Source: Methylobacter sp. BlB1 (GTDB lineage Bacteria; Pseudomonadota; Gammaproteobacteria; Methylococcales; Methylomonadaceae). Taken from it: 47,333 nt of DNA. This document shows positions 32,720 to 40,779 of the stretch, piece after piece. Location of the stretch: NCBI RefSeq assembly GCF_015476545.1, contig NZ_JADMKV010000033.1, forward strand, positions 1 to 47,333, read 5' to 3'. Each line of letters opens with the position of its first letter. Position 1 is the first letter of the stretch. The notes below the pieces were generated by a model. It searched no databases. It saw only the letters and a program-made list of their open reading frames with translations, and was not told the origin of the DNA. The translations under genes and the position numbers were made by a program.

Positions 32720-32787
32720 GTGAGAGCGATGCCTGCATCGCGATTTAAAACCGCCGGGCCAGCCGCGATGCAGGGTATCGCTCCCAC
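32720..32787. repeat. REP-like palindrome
   Basis: gtgagagcgatgcctgcatcgcg (32720-32742) and its imperfect inverse at 32764-32787 (ending tatcgctcccac) form a long hairpin. It belongs to the 'GTGGGAGCGATACCCTGCATCGCG' type of dispersed repeat. It lies between smbP-like gene 2 and the operator of the pentapeptide gene. Confidence 0.55.
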
Positions 32788-32817
32788 AGGATCAGTCAAT
32801 AATTTTTAAGGGTTCTT

Positions 32818-32836
32818 TAAGGAATTTTTCCCATAT
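32818..32836 (+). promoter_or_regulatory. Third copy of the GGAATTTTTCCC operator, before the pentapeptide gene
   Basis: TAAGGAATTTTTCCCATAT matches the proximal site of the TonB-receptor promoter read in gene direction (TAAGGGAATTTTTCCCATAT) except for one missing G. It lies 93-111 bp before the ATG at 32930, close to the 90-bp distance at the receptor gene. There is no second site 37 bp away here. Confidence 0.6.
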
Positions 32837-32929
32837 ACGCTCAGACCGACAATCTGTAAGATTTTTATTACTCTAGTTCTTGCACTTAGCGGGAACCGTA
32901 ATAACAGACAGGATCAGTCGAGACAGCTC

Positions 32930-34084
32930 ATGAAAATCCAGAGGTCGTTTTTTCTTTTAACCGTATTGACGGGCATGGCTGCCATCGGTGCGGGGATGGG
33001 ATATGGCGGCAAGGACAGCGCCAAGCCTTTCGTTGCCCCGGCCATAAACTTCAAAGAGCCATCGGCGCCAACGCTCGCCGTGAAGCCTAAGCCTTCAAGC
33101 GACGAAGCAATCAAAATACCTGAATTTGCGCCTTTGGATAGCGCCGTCGCCGAACCGGTCCGGCCCAGCGCCGGACAGTTGCCCGGCACGTTTCGCGGCG
33201 ACTGGGGCGAAACGCTCATTTACGCCCGCAATGACCGGGTTAATTATGAAGATGCCGCCTATATAAGCCTGGAGGATGACAATCAAAACCAGCCGCCATC
33301 CACGAGCCCGGCATTTTGGCGCAGGGTGAAAAAATTCAAGACGCCCGATCCGGAAGCCTGCCTGTCTCCGGTCCAGGGCGCCGATCTGACCAAATGCGAC
33401 TTTACCGAAGAAGTTAGCTTAAAAGACCGGAATCTGAACGGCGCGGTCCTGAGCAAGGCGTGGCTGGGCGGCGAGCTGGGCAGCGCCGATCTGACCGGCG
33501 CCAATCTGAGCGGTGCCGTCGTGAGCGGTTCGCTGGTGATCGGTCCCGATACCCGGCTCGATCATGCCAATCTGTCAAAACTGCAATCCGACGGCAACAA
33601 TCCGCTGATTGCCGAATCGGCCAATCTGAGCAACACCAATTTCTCCGAAGCCAACCTCTATGGCGCCAAAATGGCGGGCGCGAACCTGACGGGAGCTGAT
33701 TTGACCGGCATCACCCTGACCGGCGCGGAGCTTTCTGAAACCCGTCTTGAGGGCGTCGGCCTGAGCAAGGCCAATTTGACTTTCGCCAACTTGTCGGCCG
33801 GCGTACTGGCCGATGCCGCATTGAATGAAGCCGATCTGACCGATGCGAACCTGACGGAGGCCGATTTCTCCCGGGCCAATCTGCAGCAAGCGAATCTGGC
33901 CGGCACCGAACTGGCAAGAGCCGATCTTTCGGGCGCCAATCTGCGCGGCGCCAACCTGATGGCGGCCAAAAATACCAACAGCGCCATCATCGATAGCGAA
34001 ACGGATTTCACTGACGCCATCTGCCCCGATGGCGTCAGTGTAGACGGGATGCAGGTTATGACCTGCGTCGGACACGGCTTTTAA
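32930..34084 (+). CDS. Exported pentapeptide-repeat protein with carbohydrate-binding-like module
   Basis: 384 residues. A hydrophobic N terminus (FFLLTVLTGMAAIGAGMGY) marks export. Residues 85-135 (FRGDWGETLIYARNDRVNYE, DAAYISLEDDNQNQ, then PAFWRRV) have the W...Y..ND.V.Y....Y.S......P....FW pattern of CBM5/12-like or related small binding modules. From about 150 on it is pentapeptide repeats of the A(N/D)LxxA type (GADLTKCDFTEE, SADLTGANLSGA, ANLSNTNFSEANLYGAKMAG, ANLTEADFSRANLQQANLAG), forming a right-handed beta helix. The C-terminal cysteines (AICPDG, VMTCVG) may cap it. The role is probably at the cell surface. A GGAATTTTTCCC operator shared with the TonB receptor gene lies about 95 bp before it. 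Confidence 0.75.
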   Translation: MKIQRSFFLLTVLTGMAAIGAGMGYGGKDSAKPFVAPAINFKEPSAPTLAVKPKPSSDEAIKIPEFAPLDSAVAEPVRPSAGQLPGTFRGDWGETLIYARNDRVNYEDAAYISLEDDNQNQPPSTSPAFWRRVKKFKTPDPEACLSPVQGADLTKCDFTEEVSLKDRNLNGAVLSKAWLGGELGSADLTGANLSGAVVSGSLVIGPDTRLDHANLSKLQSDGNNPLIAESANLSNTNFSEANLYGAKMAGANLTGADLTGITLTGAELSETRLEGVGLSKANLTFANLSAGVLADAALNEADLTDANLTEADFSRANLQQANLAGTELARADLSGANLRGANLMAAKNTNSAIIDSETDFTDAICPDGVSVDGMQVMTCVGHGF

Positions 34085-34119
34085 AGCCATTGTCCGAGTT
34101 TCAAGGAAGAAATTTTGAT

Positions 34120-34165
34120 GTCTGTCCCCAGGCATTGAGGGTCGGGGGACAGACGGTTATTTTTA
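34120..34165 (+). terminator. Rho-independent terminator after the pentapeptide gene
   Basis: gtctgtcccc (34120-34129) and ggggacagac (34145-34154) form a perfect 10-bp stem. It is followed by ggttattttta, a T-rich tract. It separates the pentapeptide gene from the exported-protein gene. Confidence 0.7.
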
Positions 34166-34185
34166 TAACATAGTTAGGAAAATTC

Positions 34186-35013
34186 ATGAAAGAAACATCA
34201 CTTCTTAGCGCCATGCTCGGCGTTCTGGCTATCACCTCCACCTCGGCAATGGCAACAGGATTTGTGACCTTGCCGTCAACGGGCTTTACGGTATCCGGCG
34301 GTACCTCAGCCTATACGCTCTGTAATGTAACTGGAGACTTCGGATCGGATGAATCCACGCCTCCGACATTCTCTCCCAATGGCGGCGCCAACAACACCTG
34401 TGCCGTGTCCAGCAACAACCCGCCTTTGACCGGCTACACCAAAGTGGCGGAGGCTACGCGCAATCTCACTACCAGCGGTATCACAGTTGGCACGCTGACC
34501 GACCAGGTCTGGCGGGATTCAGCCGGTACAAGCTGCGTTTATGCCGCCAAAATCCGCATGAACAACGTCGATTCCGACCCCAATACAGCGGGCACGCAAT
34601 ATTTTGAAGTCAACGACGTTCAGCGCGCCGGCTTCAGGGACCGGGGGCCGGTTTCCATTGCCTACAATTTCGTGACCCGCGGCGGAGGACAGTCCGACGA
34701 AGTGCTGTTCCGGGCCGGGCTGACCCATAATGCGGTGGTGCATGAACCGGGCGACGACGACCAGCCGCTGACTTCGGTAGCGCCGATCAGCACCAACTGG
34801 GTAGACTTCACGTCGGACGTTAACTACAACGATCCGGACGGCTCCTCCATGCGCGATTCATCATGGTTCTACGTCAAGAGCGGCTGTACATCGGCTACGC
34901 CGACAGCAGTTTCCGGCGTCTTGCAAGTCCGTGAAATGGGGCAGGAAGGCCAGGCCCTGCGGACAATTACGCTTTCCGGTTATGCGCCGGCAGGGGCTGA
35001 TAACCAAGACTAA
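34186..35013 (+). CDS. Exported protein of unknown function
   Basis: 275 residues with a signal peptide (LLSAMLGVLAITSTSAMA, before TGFVTLPSTGF). The mature protein is glycine- and threonine-rich and predicted to be all beta (FTVSGGTSAYTLCNVTGDFG, NPPLTGYTKVAEATRNLT, TLTDQVWRDSAGTSCVYAAK, YFEVNDVQRAGF, VSIAYNFVTRGGGQSDEVLF, WFYVKSGCTSATPT). It has five cysteines. I do not recognise a family. GGAAAA gives a ribosome site. Terminator-like hairpins on both sides indicate its own transcript. Confidence 0.6.
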   Translation: MKETSLLSAMLGVLAITSTSAMATGFVTLPSTGFTVSGGTSAYTLCNVTGDFGSDESTPPTFSPNGGANNTCAVSSNNPPLTGYTKVAEATRNLTTSGITVGTLTDQVWRDSAGTSCVYAAKIRMNNVDSDPNTAGTQYFEVNDVQRAGFRDRGPVSIAYNFVTRGGGQSDEVLFRAGLTHNAVVHEPGDDDQPLTSVAPISTNWVDFTSDVNYNDPDGSSMRDSSWFYVKSGCTSATPTAVSGVLQVREMGQEGQALRTITLSGYAPAGADNQD

Positions 35014-35147
35014 TGAGGCGGTATTAATCGTCTCGACTCAACCGGATAGCCAGATAAGCCAATAACCTGGCAATCTGGCACGACGGTTGGGCCTGGCGCT
35101 CCTTGCGGCCGGACGGCAGCCAGGATAACGCCAGGGACAGTGGTCGA

Positions 35148-35196
35148 AAGGGCGGGTATGATGGGATATTTCGATACCCCGCATCCCGCCCTTCCT
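35148..35196. terminator. Bidirectional terminator between convergent genes
   Basis: aagggcggg (35148-35156) and cccgccctt (35185-35193) form a perfect stem. Further pairing of tatg/cat and tgggata/tacccc is possible inside. On the + strand CCTTTT follows. It ends the exported-protein gene and could also stop the ICMT-like gene from the other side. Confidence 0.65.
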
Positions 35197-35227
35197 TTTC
35201 GCCCTTGCGCCATCGGACTTGCGGAGC

Positions 35228-36016
35228 TTATCCCAGATCACTGTGCTCATCATGAAGATTCGATGCCAGATATCCTTTTTTTCTCAGGTACTTGACTGAA
35301 GCGGACAAGGCCACGGCCAGCAAAACGAGCCCAGCCAGAACTGCGAAGACTAAGCGGCTCTCGTCGAACCCGTAGAGATAATAGGTCTTCCACGCGACCA
35401 ATGCGCTGCCGATCAGCAGTGCCTCGACGATCGTTCCGGTTTCCTTGTCGAGCGCTTTGCGCCAGTTATAATGGTCGAACTCCTGCAAGGTTTTACCCAG
35501 GCCGCGCAGATTGGGCCAGAAGCGATTGACGGTTTTCGTGTAATGGTCAAACTCCTGACCAAACTTTTTCCTGAGAAAATCCTCTTCCGCCGAGATGACG
35601 GCGAGATAGACAAATCCGAAGGACAGGAAGATCAGCAGGCTAAGCAGGGGCGAGCCGTAGAGCAGGCTCAATCCCATCGTTATCAGGAAATTCCCTACAT
35701 ACATCGGATTGCGCGTGTGCGAGTATAAGCCTTTCACGACCAGCCTGGTGGCATATACTTGCCGGTTTTTTCCACCGCGATGAATGTAGGCAAGGCCAAT
35801 GGTCGCCAGGCGCAATGCCTCACCGGCCAGAGCGGTCATGAGCCCGAGAATCACCATCATCTGGTCGAGCGCGCGGCTTCCGAGGAGCAGGGACGGTTTA
35901 ATCATGATGATCAATGCGACCGCGATTCCAGGCAACAGCAACTTGCGCGCGTGATATAAGACATTGCCCGTGGAGACCAGGAAACGGTTAAATGGGCTGA
36001 TGGTGATCGACTGCAT
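35228..36016 (-). CDS. ICMT/PEMT-type integral membrane methyltransferase
   Basis: 262 residues with about six hydrophobic segments. The family core is clear: VVKGLYSHTRNPMYVGNFLI (about 91-110), then FLSFGFVYLAVISAEEDFLR and KKFGQEFDHYTKTVNRFWPN. The GxYxxxRxPxY-like segment plus the EE.L...FG..Y..Y..... motif is typical of isoprenylcysteine carboxyl methyltransferase and phospholipid methyltransferase relatives in bacteria, which use S-adenosylmethionine within the membrane. The two extra C-terminal helices (about 195-245) go beyond the minimal domain. The substrate is unknown. AGGAAC precedes the ATG. Confidence 0.75.
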   Translation of the reverse strand: MQSITISPFNRFLVSTGNVLYHARKLLLPGIAVALIIMIKPSLLLGSRALDQMMVILGLMTALAGEALRLATIGLAYIHRGGKNRQVYATRLVVKGLYSHTRNPMYVGNFLITMGLSLLYGSPLLSLLIFLSFGFVYLAVISAEEDFLRKKFGQEFDHYTKTVNRFWPNLRGLGKTLQEFDHYNWRKALDKETGTIVEALLIGSALVAWKTYYLYGFDESRLVFAVLAGLVLLAVALSASVKYLRKKGYLASNLHDEHSDLG

Positions 36017-36230
36017 AGTAATAAGTTCCTAAAAGATCGGGGAAAAATGTCTCTCATGCTTTAAGGCTGCGAAAATCGCCAGTACGGCCTGGGCGTTTGG
36101 CGGCTGCAACTTCTGACTGAGGTGCTGCACTTCAGTCAACCCGTTTGAGTTCAACAAGGTTTTTCGGGCCGCCGCCGCGGTCGCGGCAATGCTGGAAAAA
36201 TTTACGCATTTTAGACATTTCGAGAATGTG

Positions 36231-36260
36231 CCGTGTCCGGCATTCGAATGCCGGACACGG
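36231..36260. repeat. Perfect 30-bp palindrome
   Basis: ccgtgtccggcattc followed directly by its exact complement gaatgccggacacgg. No base is unpaired apart from any turn at the centre. It lies in the 446-bp divergent gap between the ICMT-like gene and cmoA, 200 bp before cmoA. It could be a terminator stem, cruciform or operator. The rest of the gap shows no gene. Confidence 0.65.
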
Positions 36261-36462
36261 ATGCTATTCATTCTGACAGGTGCGCGGCAGTCCAGTGCCT
36301 GCAGTGCTTGGGGTAATCATGTCAGTTGTGTAATTATTGTATTCTCTAGTGTTTGCTGTAAAGTAGAATTATTGCCCTATGCTAAGATATAAGCTTGGAG
36401 AATCGGCAAGATTCTCACGGTCAACCAATCAGCTTTCCAGAGCGATTAATTTTTGGATTCTC

Positions 36463-37191
36463 ATGTGTAAAGATCAAGTTTTTAAGGAACAAATTCAAAA
36501 GACTGCGGATTTTAAATTCGGCACGGCGGTTGCCAATGTATTTGACGACATGGTGAATCGTTCAGTGCCTTTTTATGGCGAAATCCAGCGCATGATGGCG
36601 GAACTGGCTGGCGATTACGCCGCTGCGGGTACGGATGTCTACGACCTGGGCTGCGCTACCGGGACGACTCTAATCGGCATGAACACTTCGATACCCGAGG
36701 ATATTCGTTTTATCGGCATCGATGATTCCCCCAAAATGCTGAATAAATGCCAAAGCAAACTGGAAGAAGCCGGATTTAAACGCCCTTTTGAATTACGCGT
36801 TGCGGACTTGAATCAACAGGTCGAAATCTCCAATGCCTCAGTAGCGGTTCTGTGCCTGACACTCCAGTTTATCCGTCCCATCAAGCGGGAAAAATTGCTG
36901 CAATCCGTTTTTGACGGTTTAAACAGTGGCGGCGCGCTGATCCTGGTGGAAAAAATATTGGCTGAAAACAGCCGCTTCAACAGAGACTTCATCGAGTACT
37001 ACTACAACTACAAGCGACGCAATCATTACAGCGAGATGGAAATTTCGCAAAAACGCGAAGCCCTGGAAAATATTCTGATCCCTTATAAGCTCAGTGAAAA
37101 TATCGACCTGCTGCGCAATACAGGCTTCGCGCATTGCGAAGTGTTTTTTAAGTGGTATAACTTTGCCGGACTTATTGCGGTGAAACAGTAA
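36463..37191 (+). CDS. cmoA: Carboxy-S-adenosyl-L-methionine synthase
   Basis: 242 residues from the ATG at 36463, where homology begins (CKDQVFKEQIQKTADFKFG). An upstream ATG at 36379 would add 28 unrelated residues. CmoA converts S-adenosylmethionine and prephenate to carboxy-SAM, used by CmoB to make the cmo5U wobble base of tRNAs. Visible family stretches are VANVFDDMVNRSVPFYGEIQ, the SAM-binding VYDLGCATGTTL, RFIGIDDSPKMLNKC, SVAVLCLTLQFIRP, and EYYYNYKRRNHYSEMEI. cmoB usually accompanies it but is not within the window; the next gene is on the opposite strand. Length and motifs are intact. Confidence 0.92.
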   Translation: MCKDQVFKEQIQKTADFKFGTAVANVFDDMVNRSVPFYGEIQRMMAELAGDYAAAGTDVYDLGCATGTTLIGMNTSIPEDIRFIGIDDSPKMLNKCQSKLEEAGFKRPFELRVADLNQQVEISNASVAVLCLTLQFIRPIKREKLLQSVFDGLNSGGALILVEKILAENSRFNRDFIEYYYNYKRRNHYSEMEISQKREALENILIPYKLSENIDLLRNTGFAHCEVFFKWYNFAGLIAVKQ

Positions 37192-37329
37192 CAGGGCCAG
37201 ATTGTCGGGCAGCGCTCCCACAAGCTTGCGTAAATCCTGCTGGTTTGCTCCATCCGGAACCCTTCACGGCACGGCAACACCATGACATTAATCAACCGGT
37301 GCTGCCGGCCGTCAACTCTTGGAAGCTGT

Positions 37330-40300
37330 TCAGTATCTTACTTCCAGCCCCACCCAATAGGCTCTCGGCGCGCCGGGGCCGATGAACGTGCTGTTCAGCC
37401 AGTCCCTGGAATTGTAGTTCCAGCCGCTGGGGCCTACGGCGCCTCTTTCGGATGGCGAGAAAGGATTGATGCCCAGCCGTCCGGCCGTGGCGTAATCACG
37501 ATCGAACAGGTTGTTGATCATGCCGAAAAACGACACGCCCTTGGCGACTTCATAACGGGTTTTCAGGTTGAAGACCGCATAGCCGGCAATGCGGCCCGAG
37601 TCCTTGTACTGGCGCCCTTGGGTCAATACCTGCCTGGTTTTGTTTCTGTTAAAAGCATAATAATAGTCATAGTCGCCTTGCGTATGCTCGTTGTTTTCGT
37701 TGCCGCGCACGTAGGATGACGAGTGCGCAATCATGGTCACGCCCAGCATCCATTTCGGGGTGAGATGGACGTTCAGATTGGCGCTGATGTTATGCAGCGG
37801 TATGCCCGGCATGCGGTCGCCCGGGTTGATCTCGATCATGTCCTGGCCGGCTGCCAGCGGCCGGCCGGTCGAATCGTAGGGGATCTGTCTGGCTTCGTTC
37901 GGCGATAGTACGGCAGCGCTGCTGTTGTGCGGGCTCACCATGAACAGGTGCGACTGGAACGTCGCATCGGTATAACCGTAATTGACCTGAAGGTCGACGA
38001 TGCCGACTTTGCCGGAAAAGCCGAACTCGATGCCCTGCCGCCGGGTATCGCCGATAGTATCGAAGAAGCTGCGGTCAGGGGTGATGCCGACCAAGTAGAT
38101 GTCGTCCTTGAGATCGGTCCGGTATAGGCCGGCGTTCCAGTCCCAATCGCCGAAGATCTTGCCGCGCATGCCGAATTCGTAGGAGTTGGCGAAAATCTGC
38201 GGCAGATACGGGTCTCCGGACAAACTGGTCGGCAGCGTGCAGGAGCCGCCGATGGTCGCCAGGCTTTTCGGCACCATTTGCGTATTGTTTGGATCGCCGG
38301 GATTCTGCCGGAGCAGGGAGCCGTCATAGGCGCAGCCCAGCTCCACGCTGGAGGGCACGCGGGTGCCCCGGCTCCAGTTGAAGAACAGGTTCAGGTGTTT
38401 CAGGTCTTCATAGGCCACATCCTGGTTCTTGAACGGCAGGTAACTGATGCCGGCCGAGGGATTGAAGGATGTGTAATCGAAGGCATCCGAGGTCGGCGTG
38501 TCTCTGTGTTTGCCCAGGCCGAAATAAGGGTCCTGGGACAGGTAAACCGTCTGAAGAAAGTCCCTGTCGGAATAGTTGGGCTCAGCCGGACAGGAGGTCG
38601 GGTCGGCGCCGTTGCAGAGAATCGTGTTCGGTCGGTAGGCATTGCGGTCCTGATAGGCGCCCAGGCTTGCAGCACCGGCGCGGGTGCGGGCTCGCATTTG
38701 ATTTTTCACACGCGTATAGTTGTATCGGCCGGAAACGCTCAGATGCAGATTGTCGATAGGCGAAAAGGTTTCGCTGAAATAACCGCTGAAGGTCGTGGAC
38801 TTGCCGGAAAACGCGTTATTCCGGATATCTTCGCGCGCGGCTGTAAAAATGGGATCGATATGAGAGGGATCGCTGTATACCCGGTGCGAGGCATCGATCA
38901 GGCCCAGGCGCTGGCTGGTGTCAAAATCGGTGCGGGCGTAATCGACGGAGCCGCCCAGCATGAATTTATGCAGATCGTTGTTCCAGTTGAGCTGCAGAGA
39001 CCCGCCGTCGGTCAGTTGCCCGATCGATGTCTTGCTGAGCACGCCGATCGGCGTGCCGTCGATGTAACCGGCCGGGGAGTCTTCCGGGTCCGTCGATATC
39101 GGCGGGGTATTGTCTCCGGCCGCGCCGTTGCGCGGCCCGGCGATTGAGTTATATCTGATCTTGGTGCAGGGCTCTTCCATCGGCGGCGCGGGTATCAGAT
39201 AGTTGTCATCTCCAAAGGCTAAATTTTCCTGATTCAGGGTGCCCGGATCGATGGAGAAGTCGCCATCCCGGTCCAGGCCATAGTCCTGGATGCCGTCCCG
39301 GTTCGCATCCGGGTAGCGGCAGACGGGGTCGCCGGATGAGTCGTCTCTGGGCGCCATGGGCTTGCTCTGATCGCTGATCTCTATTTCCGAGAAATCCTCG
39401 TAAATATCGCCGGCGACGGCCTCGCGGCTGCTGTCGCGGCGATAAATCTGGCCAGTCAGGCTCCATTCGTCGTTAAAAAAGAATTCTCCGCCCAGCGTGT
39501 ACTGCTGCAGTTCGTTTTCGGTGCTGTCCGGCGAGGTGAACACTGACGCCGGATTCTGCCGGTAAAGATCGGTCGGGATCAGGCCGTTGCCCAGCAGGGT
39601 ATTGCCGACCAGCAAGCTGCTGAAGCGGAGCGCGTAGTCGTCGCCGCGCAGATCGAAGCGGGCAAAGCCCTGGATGACCTGGGAAGGCGAGTTGACGCGC
39701 CAGCCTTCTTCATCGAAGCCGGTGAAAGCGATGAAACTGCCCAGCGTGCCGTTGTTCCAGCCGGCCGACAGTTCGCCTTTCTTGCGGTCCCAGGAACCGC
39801 CCTGAAAGCTCAGATTGGCCCCGGGGTCGTCGAAGCCGTTTTTCGTGCGCAGCGACAGGGCGCCGCCCAGCGTATTCAGGCCGAACAGCGGATTGGAGCC
39901 GGGGAAAACGTCCATGCTTGCGAGGACGTTCATCGGGATCAGGTCCCAGTTCACGACATCGCCGAACGGCTCGTTGACGCGCACGCCGTCGAAAAACACC
40001 GACAGGCCCTGCGGCGTGCCGATCTGCGGCGAGGCGGAAAAGCCGCGGTAGGTGATATCCATCTGGAAGGGGTTGCCCTGATAGTCGTTGACGTTGACCG
40101 ACTGCAGGCGGCTGTTCATCAGATCGCCGAGGCTGGTTGCCATGGATTCCCGGATGTCTTCGCTGGTCACGGACTGTATGTTGCCGGGAATCTGTTCCCT
40201 GTCGAGCTGCAGCCCTTCCAGAGGGCCGAGTTTGGCGGTCGGCTTGCCGTTGATGGTGATAGTATCGAGTTCGACGGCATCGGCATCCTCCGCCAGACAC

Positions 40301-40392
40301 GGGGTCGTATTTACCGACAAGGTGGCGGTGAGCAGGAGTAAACGGGATTTTTTGCCCAGCCTGAATGAACCGGGTGCGGGTTTCAAGGACAT
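37330..40392 (-). CDS. TonB-dependent outer-membrane receptor
   Basis: 1020 residues. Signal peptide about 1-34; the TonB box region is near ELDTITINGK. The plug domain (about 68-190) contains NIQSVTSEDIRESMATSLGD, TYRGFSASPQIGTPQGLSVF and NPLFGLNTLGGALSLRTKNG. The barrel ends INNLFDRDYATAGR, with the last strand YWVGLEVRY closing on Tyr. An unusual loop DANRDGIQDYGLDRDGD (362-378) has two DxDxDG-like calcium-binding patterns and would face outside. The ligand is unknown; a metal chelate or lanthanide or copper carrier is possible in a methylotroph, but I have no direct evidence. Two GGAAAAATTCC palindromes lie about 90-138 bp before the start codon, in a promoter duplicated before the next minus-strand gene. 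Confidence 0.9.
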   Translation of the reverse strand: MSLKPAPGSFRLGKKSRLLLLTATLSVNTTPCLAEDADAVELDTITINGKPTAKLGPLEGLQLDREQIPGNIQSVTSEDIRESMATSLGDLMNSRLQSVNVNDYQGNPFQMDITYRGFSASPQIGTPQGLSVFFDGVRVNEPFGDVVNWDLIPMNVLASMDVFPGSNPLFGLNTLGGALSLRTKNGFDDPGANLSFQGGSWDRKKGELSAGWNNGTLGSFIAFTGFDEEGWRVNSPSQVIQGFARFDLRGDDYALRFSSLLVGNTLLGNGLIPTDLYRQNPASVFTSPDSTENELQQYTLGGEFFFNDEWSLTGQIYRRDSSREAVAGDIYEDFSEIEISDQSKPMAPRDDSSGDPVCRYPDANRDGIQDYGLDRDGDFSIDPGTLNQENLAFGDDNYLIPAPPMEEPCTKIRYNSIAGPRNGAAGDNTPPISTDPEDSPAGYIDGTPIGVLSKTSIGQLTDGGSLQLNWNNDLHKFMLGGSVDYARTDFDTSQRLGLIDASHRVYSDPSHIDPIFTAAREDIRNNAFSGKSTTFSGYFSETFSPIDNLHLSVSGRYNYTRVKNQMRARTRAGAASLGAYQDRNAYRPNTILCNGADPTSCPAEPNYSDRDFLQTVYLSQDPYFGLGKHRDTPTSDAFDYTSFNPSAGISYLPFKNQDVAYEDLKHLNLFFNWSRGTRVPSSVELGCAYDGSLLRQNPGDPNNTQMVPKSLATIGGSCTLPTSLSGDPYLPQIFANSYEFGMRGKIFGDWDWNAGLYRTDLKDDIYLVGITPDRSFFDTIGDTRRQGIEFGFSGKVGIVDLQVNYGYTDATFQSHLFMVSPHNSSAAVLSPNEARQIPYDSTGRPLAAGQDMIEINPGDRMPGIPLHNISANLNVHLTPKWMLGVTMIAHSSSYVRGNENNEHTQGDYDYYYAFNRNKTRQVLTQGRQYKDSGRIAGYAVFNLKTRYEVAKGVSFFGMINNLFDRDYATAGRLGINPFSPSERGAVGPSGWNYNSRDWLNSTFIGPGAPRAYWVGLEVRY

Positions 40393-40481
40393 AACGACTG
40401 ACTGTAAATGGGAATAGCTTGGTTGGGTTGGCGCCGATAAACAAGCCGGCCATTTTATTAGGCAGGTAAGGACATGAATAT

Positions 40482-40530
40482 GGGAAAAATTCCCTTATTC
40501 AACGACGGATATGAATACAGGAAAAATTCC
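40482..40530 (-). promoter_or_regulatory. Tandem palindromic operators of the TonB receptor gene
   Basis: GGGAAAAATTCCC (40482-40494) and GGAAAAATTCC (40520-40530), whose shared cores are 37 bp apart. Both are inverted repeats of GGAA with flanks conserved between them (in gene direction AAGG, then the palindrome, then a TATTCAT-like tail). The whole region 40393-40540 is homologous to 42095-42240. A dimeric regulator should bind each palindrome. Confidence 0.75.
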
Positions 40531-40548
40531 TTGCCGCCTTGCGTAAGC

Positions 40549-40572
40549 ATGTAGAGGCGGCTTCAGTCGCCC
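40549..40572. repeat. Short dispersed hairpin
   Basis: gtagaggcggcttcagtcgccc resembles gtgggggcgacttcagtcgccc at 9608-9629. ggcggct and agtcgcc pair around a short loop. It is one of several such hairpins in the gaps of this window. Confidence 0.4.
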
Positions 40573-40613
40573 TGCCCTTTGCGTTTTCCTGCTTGCAGGC
40601 GGGGCAAAATAAT

Positions 40614-40634
40614 AAGCCGCCTGGACGGCGGCTT
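40614..40634 (-). terminator. Terminator of the secreted repeat-protein gene
   Basis: aagccgcc (40614-40621) and ggcggctt (40627-40634) form a perfect 8-bp stem with a 5-base loop. Read on the minus strand it is followed by ATTATTTTG, a T-rich tract. It lies 146 bp after the stop codon of the minus-strand gene and before the operators of the TonB gene. Confidence 0.6.
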
Positions 40635-40779
40635 GCCATTATTCATCCCTCATTCGATGGCTTGAATCGCGCCTTCAAGCACCTGGGTTTTCGGACGGCA
40701 ATTAAAGGCGCGATAGTGCAGCGGCCGGATTTCCCGGCCGCCGAGACTGTTTCCCTGTCGTTTGCCGCTCATGGCCTCC

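Noticed and set aside
35076-35091. TGGCACGACGGTTGGG, resembling a sigma-54 promoter
   Set aside because: The essential GC of the -12 box is replaced by GG, and it lies between two convergent genes with nothing to transcribe.
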